The notes: generated by a model not told the origin, from the sequence alone. Numbered from the stretch's first letter, positions 39,901-47,731 are shown. The stretch: DNA of 64,000 bases from DASQFD01 sp035633255 (GCA_035633255.1 DASQFD010000080.1:1-64000); one strand, 5' to 3'. Made by a program: numbers and translations.

Positions 39901-40057
39901 CGCGGGCCTGCGGCCGGCCGCCGCCGGTGGGGGCGGCACCGCCACCCGGCGGCGGACCGCTGTCGGGGCCGCCGCCACCGGGACCACCGGGACCACCTGG
40001 ACCCCCGGGACCACCCGGACCGCCGTCCGTCCCGTCGAACCACTCTGACCGGCTCAC
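36905..40057 (-). CDS. UPF0182 family membrane protein
   Basis: 1050 residues from GTG 40057. The N-terminal cytoplasmic region is Gly/Pro-rich with GGP repeats, then about seven membrane helices (about 60-330), then a large extracytoplasmic region with SYSATTDVSPGQLRADAA and DHTVYTHGFGFVAAYG as in the family. The C-terminus is Ala-rich, ending in Ser-Pro repeats. Function is unknown; the family is conserved across Actinobacteria. A -10 TATAGG at 40115-40120 gives a leader of about 50 nt. Next to a PPA1309 gene, diverging from it. Confidence 0.92.
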   Translation of the reverse strand: MSRSEWFDGTDGGPGGPGGPGGPGGPGGGGPDSGPPPGGGAAPTGGGRPQARAGARRRSPLLVTLGVLGALALLFTLFAEMATDYWWFQSVGFQDVFTTRLLTRSGLFVVAFVLTAGAVASSLVLGYRTRPLYVPMTPAQQALDQYRQALDPLRRLATIGIPAVLGLLAGSGAMGAWQTFLLWRNAQPFGTKDPQFNLDIGFFVFTLPWLRFVVSFLTVVLVLTLLAAAFTHYVYGGLQLPGRGPSTRAAFVHLSVIGALLALVRAGAYWLDRYSLTTNESRLLTGITYTDANAVLPTKAILAVAAVMCAGFFLASIWTRSWRLPLIGVGLLTVMAIVVGGIYPALIQSLRVRPSEKSLESKYIGWNIAATRSAFGLEEIQRTSYSATTDVSPGQLRADAATIPGIRIIDPNVVSPTFRQFEGLRQYYAFPDILDVDRYTVDDTRSDSVVAVRELNLAGVPDAQRNWLNDHTVYTHGFGFVAAYGQKRTMEGDPVFFSGGFSSKGPAGQFEPRIYFGEVSPTYSIVGAPEGADPKEFDFPDDEGSGGQRSNTYAGAGGVPIGGFLKKLAYAVKYREAKFLLSDAVNSESRLLDHRLPKERVERVAPWLTLDGNAYPAVVDGRVQWIVDGYTTTARYPNSRMTDLAEATSDSVSERSDVVTVGAGRVNYMRNSVKATVDAYDGTVRLYGWDTSDPLLKAWGNAFPGSVRPLSEMSAGLMSHVRYPQDQFKVQRQLLTRYHVTDPGSFYTGQDFWRVPKDPTHATQDQPPYYQSLAMPDQDAPAFSLTTSFIPTGTGREILRGFLAVDADAGATAGKPSSEYGTMRLLELPRASAVDGPGQVQNQIEVSTVRSQSPTEPLNLSQFIAQNRQQGKQLTFGNLLTLPVGGGLLYVQPMYVQASREGGSFPQNKATVAVFGKTIAWGETLDQALDGVFGGNSGATAGDAGAAPTTPPAPGTPAVPAPSPTAGSGGSSSGTPSAQLAAIIGEIEQANADGQTALKNGDFAAYGEAQKRLQAAVDQAAALTPQLEAAAAAASPSPSPSPSPSPTASP

Positions 40058-40114
40058 TGCTGACCTGGCTCTCGCATCGCTCGTCCTCCCCGGCAGCGCC
40101 GAGCAGGCACACAA

Positions 40115-40120
40115 CCTATA
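40115..40120 (-). promoter_or_regulatory. -10 element of the UPF0182 gene
   Basis: TATAGG (40120 to 40115), within the AT-rich patch CCTATAT on the plus strand that stands out from the surrounding sequence. The divergent PPA1309 gene has CACGAT six bases before its GTG. Confidence 0.5.
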
Positions 40121-40176
40121 TCGGCATCCTTAAGGGGGTGACCGCTCTCCCGACCAGTGTCCGGCACGATGGACCG

Positions 40177-40731
40177 GTGAGTGACGACACCCCCACCCCC
40201 CCGGTCCCGCAGCCGGTGCTCGACCCGCTCGCGCTGGTGGCCCTGGAGACCGAGCGCCACGTCGCCGCGGGCGGGTGGGACCAGCCGCCGCGGCTCTTCG
40301 CCCTCGTCCCGACGCAGGACCTGCTGGAGCGCGAGCCGCAGCTGCAAGCCGGCCTGGGACCGGTGGACGGCCTCGACGGTGCGTTGACCGCGGTCGAGCA
40401 GGACGGGCTGCCCCGCACCTCGTCGCTGGAGTCGATCCTGGGGCGCCTGGCGTGGCCCGAGACGGTCACCGGGTGCGCCCTGGCGGTCGAGCGGATCGTC
40501 GTGCCGCCGTCGGCGGAGCGCGACCTGCCCGAGGACCCCGAGGCGGCCGTGGAGGCGCTCGCCGCCTCGCCGGCCCGTCAGGACGTGCGGCTCCTGGTCG
40601 CGGTCACCCGGGACGGGCGGGCCCGCTGCCTGCTGCGGCAGCGGGCACACGACACGGACGACCAGGTGGCGACCGGCGAGGACCTCGCGCCGGGACTGGT
40701 GCACGCCCTCCGGGCCTCGCTCGAGGCCTGA
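40177..40731 (+). CDS. PPA1309 family protein
   Basis: 184 residues from GTG 40177. No signal peptide or membrane helix. Conserved-looking segments are LALVALETERHVAAGGWDQPPRL (cut here to its core, ETERHVAAGGWDQPP), LESILGRLAWPETVTGCA and LRQRAHD. I recognise it as the uncharacterised protein usually encoded opposite UPF0182 in actinobacteria. The GTG is six bases after CACGAT, a likely leaderless start; the upstream ATG at 40138 has no support. Confidence 0.85.
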   Translation: MSDDTPTPPVPQPVLDPLALVALETERHVAAGGWDQPPRLFALVPTQDLLEREPQLQAGLGPVDGLDGALTAVEQDGLPRTSSLESILGRLAWPETVTGCALAVERIVVPPSAERDLPEDPEAAVEALAASPARQDVRLLVAVTRDGRARCLLRQRAHDTDDQVATGEDLAPGLVHALRASLEA

Positions 40732-40751
40732 GCCCCACCGGCCGAGCCGCT

Positions 40752-40815
40752 GCGGCGCGGCAGTCAGCCGGTGCAACCGGAGCCAGCCGGCGCGGCGCGG
40801 CAGTCAGCCGGTGCA
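40752..40815. repeat. 24-bp direct repeat spanning the end of the YlbL-like gene
   Basis: The 24-bp sequence beginning GCGGCGCGGCAGTCAGCCGG occurs at 40752-40775 and 40792-40815, a 40-bp period. The second copy covers the stop codon and last codons of the protease gene, so the gene end has been duplicated into the intergenic space. Confidence 0.85.
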
Positions 40816-41874
40816 GCGCGGCAGCGCCGTCACGTCGCCGGCCGCGACGCGCTCGACCGCGTCGATGGCGCCGTCGACGTCCGCCACCCGCACCACCCGG
40901 AGCCCGGAGGGGACGTGGCCCACCACCTCGCCGCAGTTGGCGGCCGGGGCGAGGAAGTAGCCGGCGCCGGCGTCGCGCGCCCCGAAGAGCTTCTGCCGGA
41001 TGCCCCCGATGGGGCCGACCGCACCGGCGTCGTCGACCGTGCCCGTGCCGGCCACCTCGTTGCCGCCGGTCAGGGGGCCGGGGGTCAGGAGGTCGTAGAT
41101 GCCGAGGGTGAACATCATCCCGGCGCTCGGGCCGCCGACGGCACCCGCCTCGATGCGCACCTCCGCGGGCAGGTCGTAGGACATGCGCAGCGTGACCCCG
41201 AGCACGGTGCGGCCCCCGACGCTCCCCGTGCCCGCCTGCACGCTCTGCCTCCGGCCGTCGCGCTCGACGACGACGGTGACCTCCTCCCCCGCCGGCGTGG
41301 CCCGCACGGCCGACCGGACGGCGTCGGTGCCGCTGGCCGGTCGGCCGTCGATGGAGAGGAGCACGTCACCCTCCCGCAGCGCCCCCGCTGCCGGGGCCGC
41401 GTCCGGCACCGAGGCGACCACGACCCGCTCGGGCACCCGGCGGCCGGCGGCCCGCAGGGCCAGCGCGGCGGCCACCTCCTGCGAGTCGGCCATCTCGGCG
41501 GTGTTCTCCTGCTGCACCTCCTGCTCGGTGACGTCCGGCGGGAACACCTGCTCCTCCGGCACCACCGAGTCCTGGCGGCTCGCCCACCCGCTCACCACGT
41601 CGAAGGCGTTGACGCGGACACCCGGCCCCCCCACGACGCGCACCGTGGTGAAGAGCAGCTCCCCGGACTCCTCGGTCGCCGGGTAGGTGCGGGTGCCCTC
41701 GATGGTGATGATCGGCCGGCCCTTCACCTCCCCCAGGGTGTCCGTGGCCGGGCCGGGCCGCATGACCACGTAGGGCAGCGGGACCAGGGCGAGCACCGCC
41801 AGGACGGCGAGGACGACGAACCCGACGGACAAGGTCTCGCCGGCGAGGCGGCCGGGCCGCTCGGGCGACCTCAC
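40804..41874 (-). CDS. PDZ domain-containing Lon-like serine protease (YlbL family)
   Basis: 356 residues. One membrane helix near 16-36, then an external region with a PDZ domain (about 150-230, including GALREGDVLLSIDG) and a Lon-type proteolytic domain: Ser in GGPSAGMMFTLGIYD and Lys in IRQKLFGARDA. The family acts as a membrane-anchored protease. The GTG at 41874 overlaps the moaE stop (GTGA); an in-frame GTG at 41889 is the alternative. Confidence 0.9.
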   Translation of the reverse strand: MRSPERPGRLAGETLSVGFVVLAVLAVLALVPLPYVVMRPGPATDTLGEVKGRPIITIEGTRTYPATEESGELLFTTVRVVGGPGVRVNAFDVVSGWASRQDSVVPEEQVFPPDVTEQEVQQENTAEMADSQEVAAALALRAAGRRVPERVVVASVPDAAPAAGALREGDVLLSIDGRPASGTDAVRSAVRATPAGEEVTVVVERDGRRQSVQAGTGSVGGRTVLGVTLRMSYDLPAEVRIEAGAVGGPSAGMMFTLGIYDLLTPGPLTGGNEVAGTGTVDDAGAVGPIGGIRQKLFGARDAGAGYFLAPAANCGEVVGHVPSGLRVVRVADVDGAIDAVERVAAGDVTALPRCTG

Positions 41875-42320
41875 GGCATACCGACCCACCCCGCGCCACC
41901 GTCACCGAAGTGCTGCCGCTTCCAGATCGGCACCTCGGCCTTGAGGGTGTCGATGAGGTCGCGGCACGCCTCGAACGCGAGGTCGCGGTGGGCCGCGGAG
42001 GCGGCAGCGACGACCGCCACGTCGCCGACCTCGAGCGGGCCGACCCGGTGAACCGCCGCGAGTCGGCTGCCCGGGTGGCGCGCCGCGACCGCCGTGGCGA
42101 CCTCCTGGAGCCGCTGCAGCGCCGTGGGGTGCGCCGAGTAGGCCAGCGCCCGGACCTCGCGGCCCTCGTCGTGGTCCCGGACCACGCCCACGAAGAGGCA
42201 CACGCCCCCGGCCGACGGGGACGCCACCGCCTCCAGCGTGTCGTCGACGGAGATCCGCGCGTCGAGGACGTCGACCAGGGCCACGGGGTCGTCGGACCGG
42301 TCGTCGTGCGGGGGGGTCAT
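41871..42320 (-). CDS. moaE: Molybdopterin synthase catalytic subunit
   Basis: 149 residues. FVGVVRDHDEG at the N-terminal half, AVHRVGPLEVGD, and the catalytic lysine region LKAEVPIWKRQHF at the C-terminus. It transfers sulfur from MoaD thiocarboxylate to precursor Z in molybdenum cofactor synthesis. MoaD is not in the window; MoeZ near the window end could sulfurate it. ATG with GAGGAG upstream. Confidence 0.95.
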   Translation of the reverse strand: MTPPHDDRSDDPVALVDVLDARISVDDTLEAVASPSAGGVCLFVGVVRDHDEGREVRALAYSAHPTALQRLQEVATAVAARHPGSRLAAVHRVGPLEVGDVAVVAAASAAHRDLAFEACRDLIDTLKAEVPIWKRQHFGDGGAGWVGMP

Positions 42321-42448
42321 GGCGTGGCTCCTCGGAGGGGGCGGTCACGCGACGTCGCGTGCCGCGGACGTGTGGAACTCTGGGCGTGGCACCGTGGTTG
42401 GACCACTGATCAGACCACATCCTGCCAACGGATGACCGAGGAGCCACC
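42321..42448. promoter_or_regulatory. Divergent spacer moaE / DUF2342 gene
   Basis: 128 bp. Contains GACCAC twice (42401-42406 and 42413-42418) around the palindrome TGATCA, and a GTGG-N5-CCAC inverted repeat just before. These could be an operator, but no family is recognised. Both flanking starts have GAGGAG-type ribosome sites. Confidence 0.35.
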
Positions 42449-43936
42449 GTGAGCGACCACCCCGACGACGACCGCGACCCCGGCGAGCCGTCCGGGCTGC
42501 CACCCGAGCTCGAGCGCATCCTGCGCGAGATGACCGGCGGCGCGCCCGTCGACCCCGACCTCGCCCGGATGGCGCAGGGCATGGGGATCGACAAGATGGA
42601 CCCGCAGATGCTCTCGATGCTGGCCGCGCAGGTCCGTGCGATGTTCACCTCGGCGCCCGAGGACGGCTCGGTGGACCGGTCCGTGGCGACCGACATCGCC
42701 CGCAAGACGGTCGCCGCCGAGGGTGACGTGCTCGCCACCTCCCGCGAGGTGGCCGCGGCGGCGGAGGCCGTCGACGTGGCGACGCTGTGGCTGGACACGG
42801 TGACCGACCTCGCCGCTCCGGGGCTGCAGGGGAGCGCCTGGAGCCGCGCCAAGTGGGTCGAGGCCACGATGCCCGTGTGGTGCGAGCTCGTCGAGCCGGT
42901 CGCCGAGGGCGTCGCGGAGGCGATCGGTGCGGCGCTGGAGCGACAGCTCGGCTCGCTGGGTGCCGGCGGGCTGCCCGAGGGCCTCCTGCCGCCCGGGCTC
43001 GTGCCCCCCGGGAGCGACCCCTCCGCCGTCCTCGGGCAGCTCGGGCCGCTGGTGCGACGCCTGCACGGCTCGCTGTTCTCGGCCCAGCTCGGCCAGGCCG
43101 TGGGGGCCCTCGCCGGCGAGGTGCTCACCGGCACCGAGGTGGGGCTGCCGCTGGTCCCCGCCCCGGGCGTGGCCGTGCTCCCGGCGGCGCTGCGGGCCTT
43201 CGCCGACGGGCTCGGGATCGACGAGCCGCAGGTGCTGCTGCACCTGGCCGTGCGCGAGGTCGCGCGCGCCCGGCTGTTCTTCGCCGTGCCGTGGCTCGGC
43301 CCCCAGGTCCTTGCCGCCGTGTGCGACTACGCGCGCGACATCACCATCGACACCGACGCCATCGAGGAGGGGCTGCGCTCGATCGACGTCGCGGACCCCT
43401 CGGCGGTGCAGGAGGCGCTCGGCGGCCGGCTCTTCGCGGTCCAGCACTCGCCGGCCCAGGCCGCGGCGCTGAGCCGGCTCGAGACCTCGCTCGCGCTGGT
43501 GGAGGGCTGGGTCGACGTCGTGACCGCCGCCGCGGTGACCCCGCACCTCCCCCAGGCCGACGCGCTCGGTGAGGCCGTCCGGCGGCGCCGCGCCGCCGGG
43601 GGGCCCGCGGAGAAGACCTTCGCCGCGCTGGTGGGCCTGGAGCTGCGGCCGCGCCGGCTGCGCGACGCCGCGAACCTGTTCGCCGCCTTGGAGGCCGACG
43701 GCGGCGCCGTCGGCCGCGACGCCGCCTGGAGCCACCCCGACCTGGCGCCCCGGGCCGAGGACCTGGACGACCCGCTGGGCTACGTCGACCGCGCCCGCTC
43801 CGGCGGCGGGGACGCGCTCGACGCCGAGCTCGACGCGCTGCTGCGCGACGCCTCCGGTGGTGCGCCCTCGCCCGGGGAGGACCCGCCGGAGGCCGGGGGT
43901 GGCCGGGGGGACGGTGCGTCGCCGGCCGGCGGATGA
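42449..43936 (+). CDS. DUF2342 / putative zinc-dependent metalloprotease family protein
   Basis: 495 residues, no signal peptide. The family match rests on DPQMLSMLAAQVRAMF, SLFSAQLGQAVGALAGEVL and LALVEGWVDVVT. No HExxH occurs; the place where I recall family members having REAAH reads HLAVREVARARLF near 263-275, so the expected metal histidine is Arg. Proteolytic activity is therefore doubtful. The C-terminus is Gly/Pro/Glu-rich. Stop overlaps the next ATG by four bases. Confidence 0.82.
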   Translation: MSDHPDDDRDPGEPSGLPPELERILREMTGGAPVDPDLARMAQGMGIDKMDPQMLSMLAAQVRAMFTSAPEDGSVDRSVATDIARKTVAAEGDVLATSREVAAAAEAVDVATLWLDTVTDLAAPGLQGSAWSRAKWVEATMPVWCELVEPVAEGVAEAIGAALERQLGSLGAGGLPEGLLPPGLVPPGSDPSAVLGQLGPLVRRLHGSLFSAQLGQAVGALAGEVLTGTEVGLPLVPAPGVAVLPAALRAFADGLGIDEPQVLLHLAVREVARARLFFAVPWLGPQVLAAVCDYARDITIDTDAIEEGLRSIDVADPSAVQEALGGRLFAVQHSPAQAAALSRLETSLALVEGWVDVVTAAAVTPHLPQADALGEAVRRRRAAGGPAEKTFAALVGLELRPRRLRDAANLFAALEADGGAVGRDAAWSHPDLAPRAEDLDDPLGYVDRARSGGGDALDAELDALLRDASGGAPSPGEDPPEAGGGRGDGASPAGG

Positions 43937-44598
43937 GGGGCGACGCCGAATACGGCCGGCGGCGGATGAGGGCCGGCGACGGCGCGCCGCCGCCGGCTGG
44001 CGGGGCGGGGCCCCACGACGACGGCACCGCGACGGGCCTGCTCTGCACCGACGCGCTCGCCGTGCTGGGCCGGTGGCGGCCCGCCGAGGCCGGACAGCAG
44101 GCGCTGCGCGACGCCTTCTGCGCCCACGTCGCCACGGTCCCCGGTGCCCTGGCCCGCGGCGGTGACCCCCGACACCTCACCGCCTCCTGCCTCGTCCTGT
44201 CGGCCGACCGGCGCGCGGTCCTGCTGGTGCTCCACCGCCGTGCGGGGCGGTGGCTCCAGCCGGGCGGCCACGTCGAGGCCGTCGACACGGGCCTTCGGGG
44301 GGCCGCCCTGCGGGAGGCGACGGAGGAGACGGGGGTGGAGGGGCTGGTCCTCACCGAGGACCCGGTGCACCTGGACGCGCACCGGTTGGGCGCGCAGTTC
44401 CTCGGGTGCCGGGAGCACCTGGACGTCCGGTATGCCGCGCTGGCACCTCCCGGCGCCGCGCCGGTCACCAGCCCCGAGTCGCACGCCGTGCGCTGGTGGC
44501 CGGTCGAGGCCCTGCCGCCGGGGGCGCCCACGGACCTGGGCCCCCTGCTCGCCGCGGCCCTTCGCTCAACGGAACAGGGTCGGCTCCAGCGACGGTGA
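43933..44598 (+). CDS. NUDIX hydrolase
   Basis: 221 residues. The Nudix box runs from GGHVEAVDTGLRG to REATEETGV, fitting GX5EX7REUXEEXGU. About 30 N-terminal residues are Gly/Pro/Arg-rich and variable. Substrate unknown. ATGA overlap with the DUF2342 gene implies coupling. Its last 33 bp overlap the 3' end of the convergent YgjP-like gene. Confidence 0.9.
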   Translation: MRGDAEYGRRRMRAGDGAPPPAGGAGPHDDGTATGLLCTDALAVLGRWRPAEAGQQALRDAFCAHVATVPGALARGGDPRHLTASCLVLSADRRAVLLVLHRRAGRWLQPGGHVEAVDTGLRGAALREATEETGVEGLVLTEDPVHLDAHRLGAQFLGCREHLDVRYAALAPPGAAPVTSPESHAVRWWPVEALPPGAPTDLGPLLAAALRSTEQGRLQRR

Positions 44599-45144
44599 CC
44601 GTCCCCGGTCGTGGGGGTCGGGTGTGGGGCCGTCCGGCTCGGGCGGCAGGTGGCGGGTCCAGGCGACCCCGTCGAGGAAGCCGCGGGCCCGCTCCAGGTG
44701 CGGGTAGGACCCGAGCAGCGCCCAGAAGTCGGGGCCGTGACCCGCGAGGAGCAGGTGGGCGAGCTCGTGGAGGACGACGTAGTCCACGACGTGCTCGGGC
44801 ATGCCCTGCAGCCGCTCCGACAGCCGGATGGAACCGTCGCCGGGGGTGCAGCTGCCCCATCGGGACTGCATGGTGGAGACCCACCGGATGCTCGACGGGC
44901 GGGCCTGGCCCCCGAGGTAGCGCGCCGAGAGGCGCGCCGCCCGTTCGAGCAGCTCGGTGTCGCTGGGTCGGCGGCGCCGCTCCGCCTTCTCGACGCGCTT
45001 GACCATGCGTGAGACCCACAGCCGCTCCTCGGCGAGGCTGAATCTCGCGGGGATCGACACGACGATCCGGCCGCCCTCCTGGTGCGCGCTGACGGTCCGG
45101 TGGCGGCGGCGGCTGCGCCGGACCTCGACGTCCTCTCCGGTCAT
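44566..45144 (-). CDS. YgjP-like (SprT/M48-type) metallopeptidase domain protein
   Basis: 192 residues. VVLHELAHLLLAGHGPDFW supplies the HExxH zinc motif and the third ligand histidine; TMQSRWGSCTPGDGSIRLS is the DUF45/YgjP signature. Cytoplasmic. The biological substrate is unknown. The ATG at 45144 is fixed by TAGGGT at 45052+100 (45152-45157) ending 7 nt before it. It overlaps the NUDIX gene tail to tail. Confidence 0.88.
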   Translation of the reverse strand: MTGEDVEVRRSRRRHRTVSAHQEGGRIVVSIPARFSLAEERLWVSRMVKRVEKAERRRRPSDTELLERAARLSARYLGGQARPSSIRWVSTMQSRWGSCTPGDGSIRLSERLQGMPEHVVDYVVLHELAHLLLAGHGPDFWALLGSYPHLERARGFLDGVAWTRHLPPEPDGPTPDPHDRGRSPSLEPTLFR

Positions 45145-45274
45145 GGGGGCGACCCTAGGCCAGGGGTGGGACAGCCCCCGGCTGCCACGGCGCACCACGG
45201 ACCGGCCGCGAAGGGCCCGTGCCGCGCGCGCCACCGCCGTGCGCAACCTCCGGCTGTGCGTGCTCGGGCTGGTC

Positions 45275-45280
45275 TAGGGT
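45275..45280 (+). promoter_or_regulatory. -10 element of the DUF5679 gene
   Basis: TAGGGT with a leader of about 50 nt and GAGGAGAG before the ATG at 45339. Confidence 0.5.
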
Positions 45281-45338
45281 GGTCCGCGTCCGTGCCGCGG
45301 GACGCGGCCACCCCGTTCGAGGAGAGATCGAGACACCC

Positions 45339-45500
45339 ATGGCTGACGAGACCTACAAGGGCGAGTTCTACTGCGTCAAGTGCAAGGAGAAGCGCGAGGC
45401 GGAGGGCAAGGTCGTCGTCTCGGAGAACGGCCGCCGGATGGCCAAGGGCAGCTGCCCCGTCTGCGGCACCAACCTCAACCGCATCCTCGGCAAGGCCTGA
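45339..45500 (+). CDS. DUF5679 zinc-ribbon-like small protein
   Basis: 53 residues: FYCVKCKEKREAEGK and then CPVCGTNLNRILGK. Two CxxC pairs suggest a single zinc ribbon. It matches the actinobacterial DUF5679 family; function unknown. It is followed immediately by a strong terminator, so it is probably monocistronic. Confidence 0.9.
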   Translation: MADETYKGEFYCVKCKEKREAEGKVVVSENGRRMAKGSCPVCGTNLNRILGKA

Positions 45501-45521
45501 GCCCACCGGTCTCCCGCGAGA

Positions 45522-45549
45522 GGCCCCGGTCCCGACGGGGACCGGGGCC
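45522..45549 (+). terminator. Terminator of the DUF5679 gene
   Basis: GGCCCCGGTCCC-GACG-GGGACCGGGGCC: 12-bp perfect stem, 4-nt loop, followed by TTCGTCG. Confidence 0.8.
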
Positions 45550-45591
45550 TTCGTCGTGCCGGCGGCCGGGGCCTTCGTCGTGCCGGCGGCC
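45544..45591. repeat. 24-bp tandem repeat after the terminator
   Basis: Two identical units starting GGGGCCTTCGTCGTGCCGGC (45544-45567, 45568-45591), then a degenerate third copy to about 45614. The first unit overlaps the terminator's 3' arm, so the repeat seems to have grown from the terminator tail. Confidence 0.8.
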
Positions 45592-45701
45592 CGGCGTCCG
45601 TCGTGCCGCCGGCCCGAGCCCGCCCGGGGCTGTGGACGAGGAGCGCCGGCGGGCCGCCCGCTCTGCGAGGGTGAGCGGGCGAGGACGACCAGGAGGTGAC
45701 G

Positions 45702-46355
45702 ATGCGCGGTTCCGGCTCCGGTTCCGGCGCCGGCGGGCCAGGACCGGCCGTCGTCGTGGACGGCTCCGGTGCCCTGCCCGCTGAGGTGGCGGCCATGCTG
45801 CGGCGGGTGACGCCCCACCCCGTCATCGCCGGGCCCGGCGTCGCCGACGCCGCCGAGGCGGCCCTCGCCGCGGGGCAGGGGTCCCTCCCCCGCCTCGTCG
45901 CCATCGTTCGGCCGCGTGCTCCGGAGACCCACGAGACGGCGGTGTGGCACCGGCTCGGCACCCCGCACCTGCTCGTGACCTGCGGTCCGAAGGAGGCGAC
46001 GGTCGGGCCGCTGGTGCTACCCGGTGCGACGTCCTGCACGCGCTGCCACGACCTGGTGCGGACCGAGCTGGACCCGGCATACCGTGCCCTCGCCGGCCTC
46101 CGGCTCGCGGTGGGGCCGGCCCGCTGGGAGGCCACCGACCCCGGGCTCGCCGTCCTGACGGCCGCCGTGGCGGCGGTCGTGGTCGCCGACGCGGCCGACG
46201 GCGGTTCCACGCTCGGTGGCGTCTCCACCGACCTCCTCGCCGGCCCGCCGAACCTCGCCCACCGTTTCTGGCCCCGTCATCCGCGGTGCGGGTGCGCGGC
46301 GCGACCGGGGTTGGTGCCGCCGCCGACGAACAGGCCGGGGACAATGGCCGGGTGA
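45702..46355 (+). CDS. Cyclodehydratase/ThiF-like domain protein lacking the adenylation core
   Basis: 217 residues. TPHLLVTCGPKEATVGPLVLPG followed by TSCTRCHDLVRTELDPAYRA resembles the region of bacteriocin cyclodehydratase (TOMM leader-binding) proteins; the motif here is PGATSCTRCHDL. A second cysteine group HPRCGCAA near the end may complete a metal site. No GxGxxG ATP-binding loop is present. The ATG at 45702 has AGGAGG five bases upstream. GTGA overlap with the ABC1 kinase suggests joint function. No TOMM precursor or other TOMM gene is nearby, so an orphan housekeeping role is likely. Confidence 0.72.
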   Translation: MRGSGSGSGAGGPGPAVVVDGSGALPAEVAAMLRRVTPHPVIAGPGVADAAEAALAAGQGSLPRLVAIVRPRAPETHETAVWHRLGTPHLLVTCGPKEATVGPLVLPGATSCTRCHDLVRTELDPAYRALAGLRLAVGPARWEATDPGLAVLTAAVAAVVVADAADGGSTLGGVSTDLLAGPPNLAHRFWPRHPRCGCAARPGLVPPPTNRPGTMAG

Positions 46356-47686
46356 GCGACATCCCCCGGCGGTCCCTCGCCCGCACCGCCAAGCTCGTCG
46401 GGCTGCCCCTGGGGCACGCCGGACGGACCGCCGTGGGGATCGGCAAGCGGGTGGGGGGCAAGCCGGCCGAGCTCGTCGCCGCCGAGGTCCAGGCACGCAC
46501 CGCCGAGCAGCTCTTCAGCGTCCTGGGGCAGCTCAAGGGCGGCGCCATGAAGTTCGGGCAGGCCCTCTCGGTGCTGGAGGCGGCCATGCCCGAGGACATG
46601 GCCGGGCCGTACCGCGCCACCCTCACCAAGCTGCAGGAGGCGGGGCCGCCGATGCCGGCGGCCACCGTGGCCGCGATCCTCGCCACCGAGCTCGGGCCGC
46701 GGTGGCGCACCACCAAGTTCCTGGAGTTCGACGAGACGCCGGTCGCGGCGGCCTCGATCGGACAGGTGCACCACGCGGTCTGGCGCGATGGCCGCGAGGT
46801 CGCGGTCAAGGTGCAGTACCCGGGTGCGGGGCCGGCGCTGATGAGCGACCTGACCCAGCTCTCCCGGATGGCGCGCGTCGCGGGCACCGTGATCCCCGGC
46901 ATCGACCTCCGGCCCATCATGGACGAGCTCATGGCGCGGATGAGCGAGGAGCTGGACTACACGATCGAGGCGCAGCACCAGCGGGCGTTCGCCCGTGCCT
47001 TCCGCGGTGACGTCGACGTCCGCGTCTCCGACGTCCTGGTGCAGTCCGAGCACGTCCTGGTCTCCGAGTGGCTCGAGGGCGTGCCGCTCTCGCGGATCAT
47101 CGCCGACGGCACCCCCGCCGAGCGGGACGAGGCCGGCGCCCTCTATATGGAGTTCCTGCTCCGTGGGCCGGTCCGGGCGCGGCTGCTGCACGCCGACCCA
47201 CACCCGGGCAACTTCCGCATCACCGCCGACGGCCGCCTCGGCGTGCTCGACTTCGGGGCGGTCAACCGGCTTCCGCACGGGCTTCCGCCGGCCCTCGCGG
47301 GCATCCTCCGCTTCGCCCTCGCCGACGACGCGGCGGGCCTGACCTCGCTGCTGCGACGAGAGGGGTTCATCCGCGGCGGCGCCCACGTCGACCCGGAGGC
47401 TCTCCTGGGCTACCTCTCCCCCTTCCTGGAGCCGCTGCGCCACGAGCGCTTCACCTTCGACCGCCCGTGGCTGCGTTCGGTGGCGGCCCACATCCAGGAC
47501 CCCCGGCGCCCCGAGTTCCTCATCGGCACCAAGCTGACCCTGCCTCCGCAGTACGTCCTCATCCACCGGGTGTGGCTCGGCGGCATCGGGGTCCTGTGCC
47601 AGGTCGGCGGCACCATCCCGGCGCGGGACATCGTCTTCACCCACCTCGACGGCCTGGACGAGACCACGCTGCCGCCGGCCGTGTAG
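46352..47686 (+). CDS. ABC1/UbiB/AarF family atypical kinase
   Basis: 444 residues. KGGAMKFGQ (KxGQ motif), AAASIGQVHHAV, EVAVKVQYPG, HADPHPGNF and VLDFGAV are the family hallmarks. UbiB-type proteins are ATPases or kinases linked to isoprenoid lipid metabolism; in actinobacteria the role is unclear. Start GTG overlaps the previous stop by four bases. C-terminus ends DIVFTHLDGLDETTLPPAV, written here only to note its FTHL segment. Confidence 0.92.
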   Translation: MSDIPRRSLARTAKLVGLPLGHAGRTAVGIGKRVGGKPAELVAAEVQARTAEQLFSVLGQLKGGAMKFGQALSVLEAAMPEDMAGPYRATLTKLQEAGPPMPAATVAAILATELGPRWRTTKFLEFDETPVAAASIGQVHHAVWRDGREVAVKVQYPGAGPALMSDLTQLSRMARVAGTVIPGIDLRPIMDELMARMSEELDYTIEAQHQRAFARAFRGDVDVRVSDVLVQSEHVLVSEWLEGVPLSRIIADGTPAERDEAGALYMEFLLRGPVRARLLHADPHPGNFRITADGRLGVLDFGAVNRLPHGLPPALAGILRFALADDAAGLTSLLRREGFIRGGAHVDPEALLGYLSPFLEPLRHERFTFDRPWLRSVAAHIQDPRRPEFLIGTKLTLPPQYVLIHRVWLGGIGVLCQVGGTIPARDIVFTHLDGLDETTLPPAV

Positions 47687-47731
47687 CGCGAGCGGGGGGC
47701 TCGCGGCCGGCCGGCAGGGGCCGGGCCGGGC

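Noticed and set aside
45702..46355. Full RiPP/TOMM biosynthetic cluster
   Set aside because: No precursor peptide, dehydrogenase or transporter nearby; neighbours are housekeeping genes.
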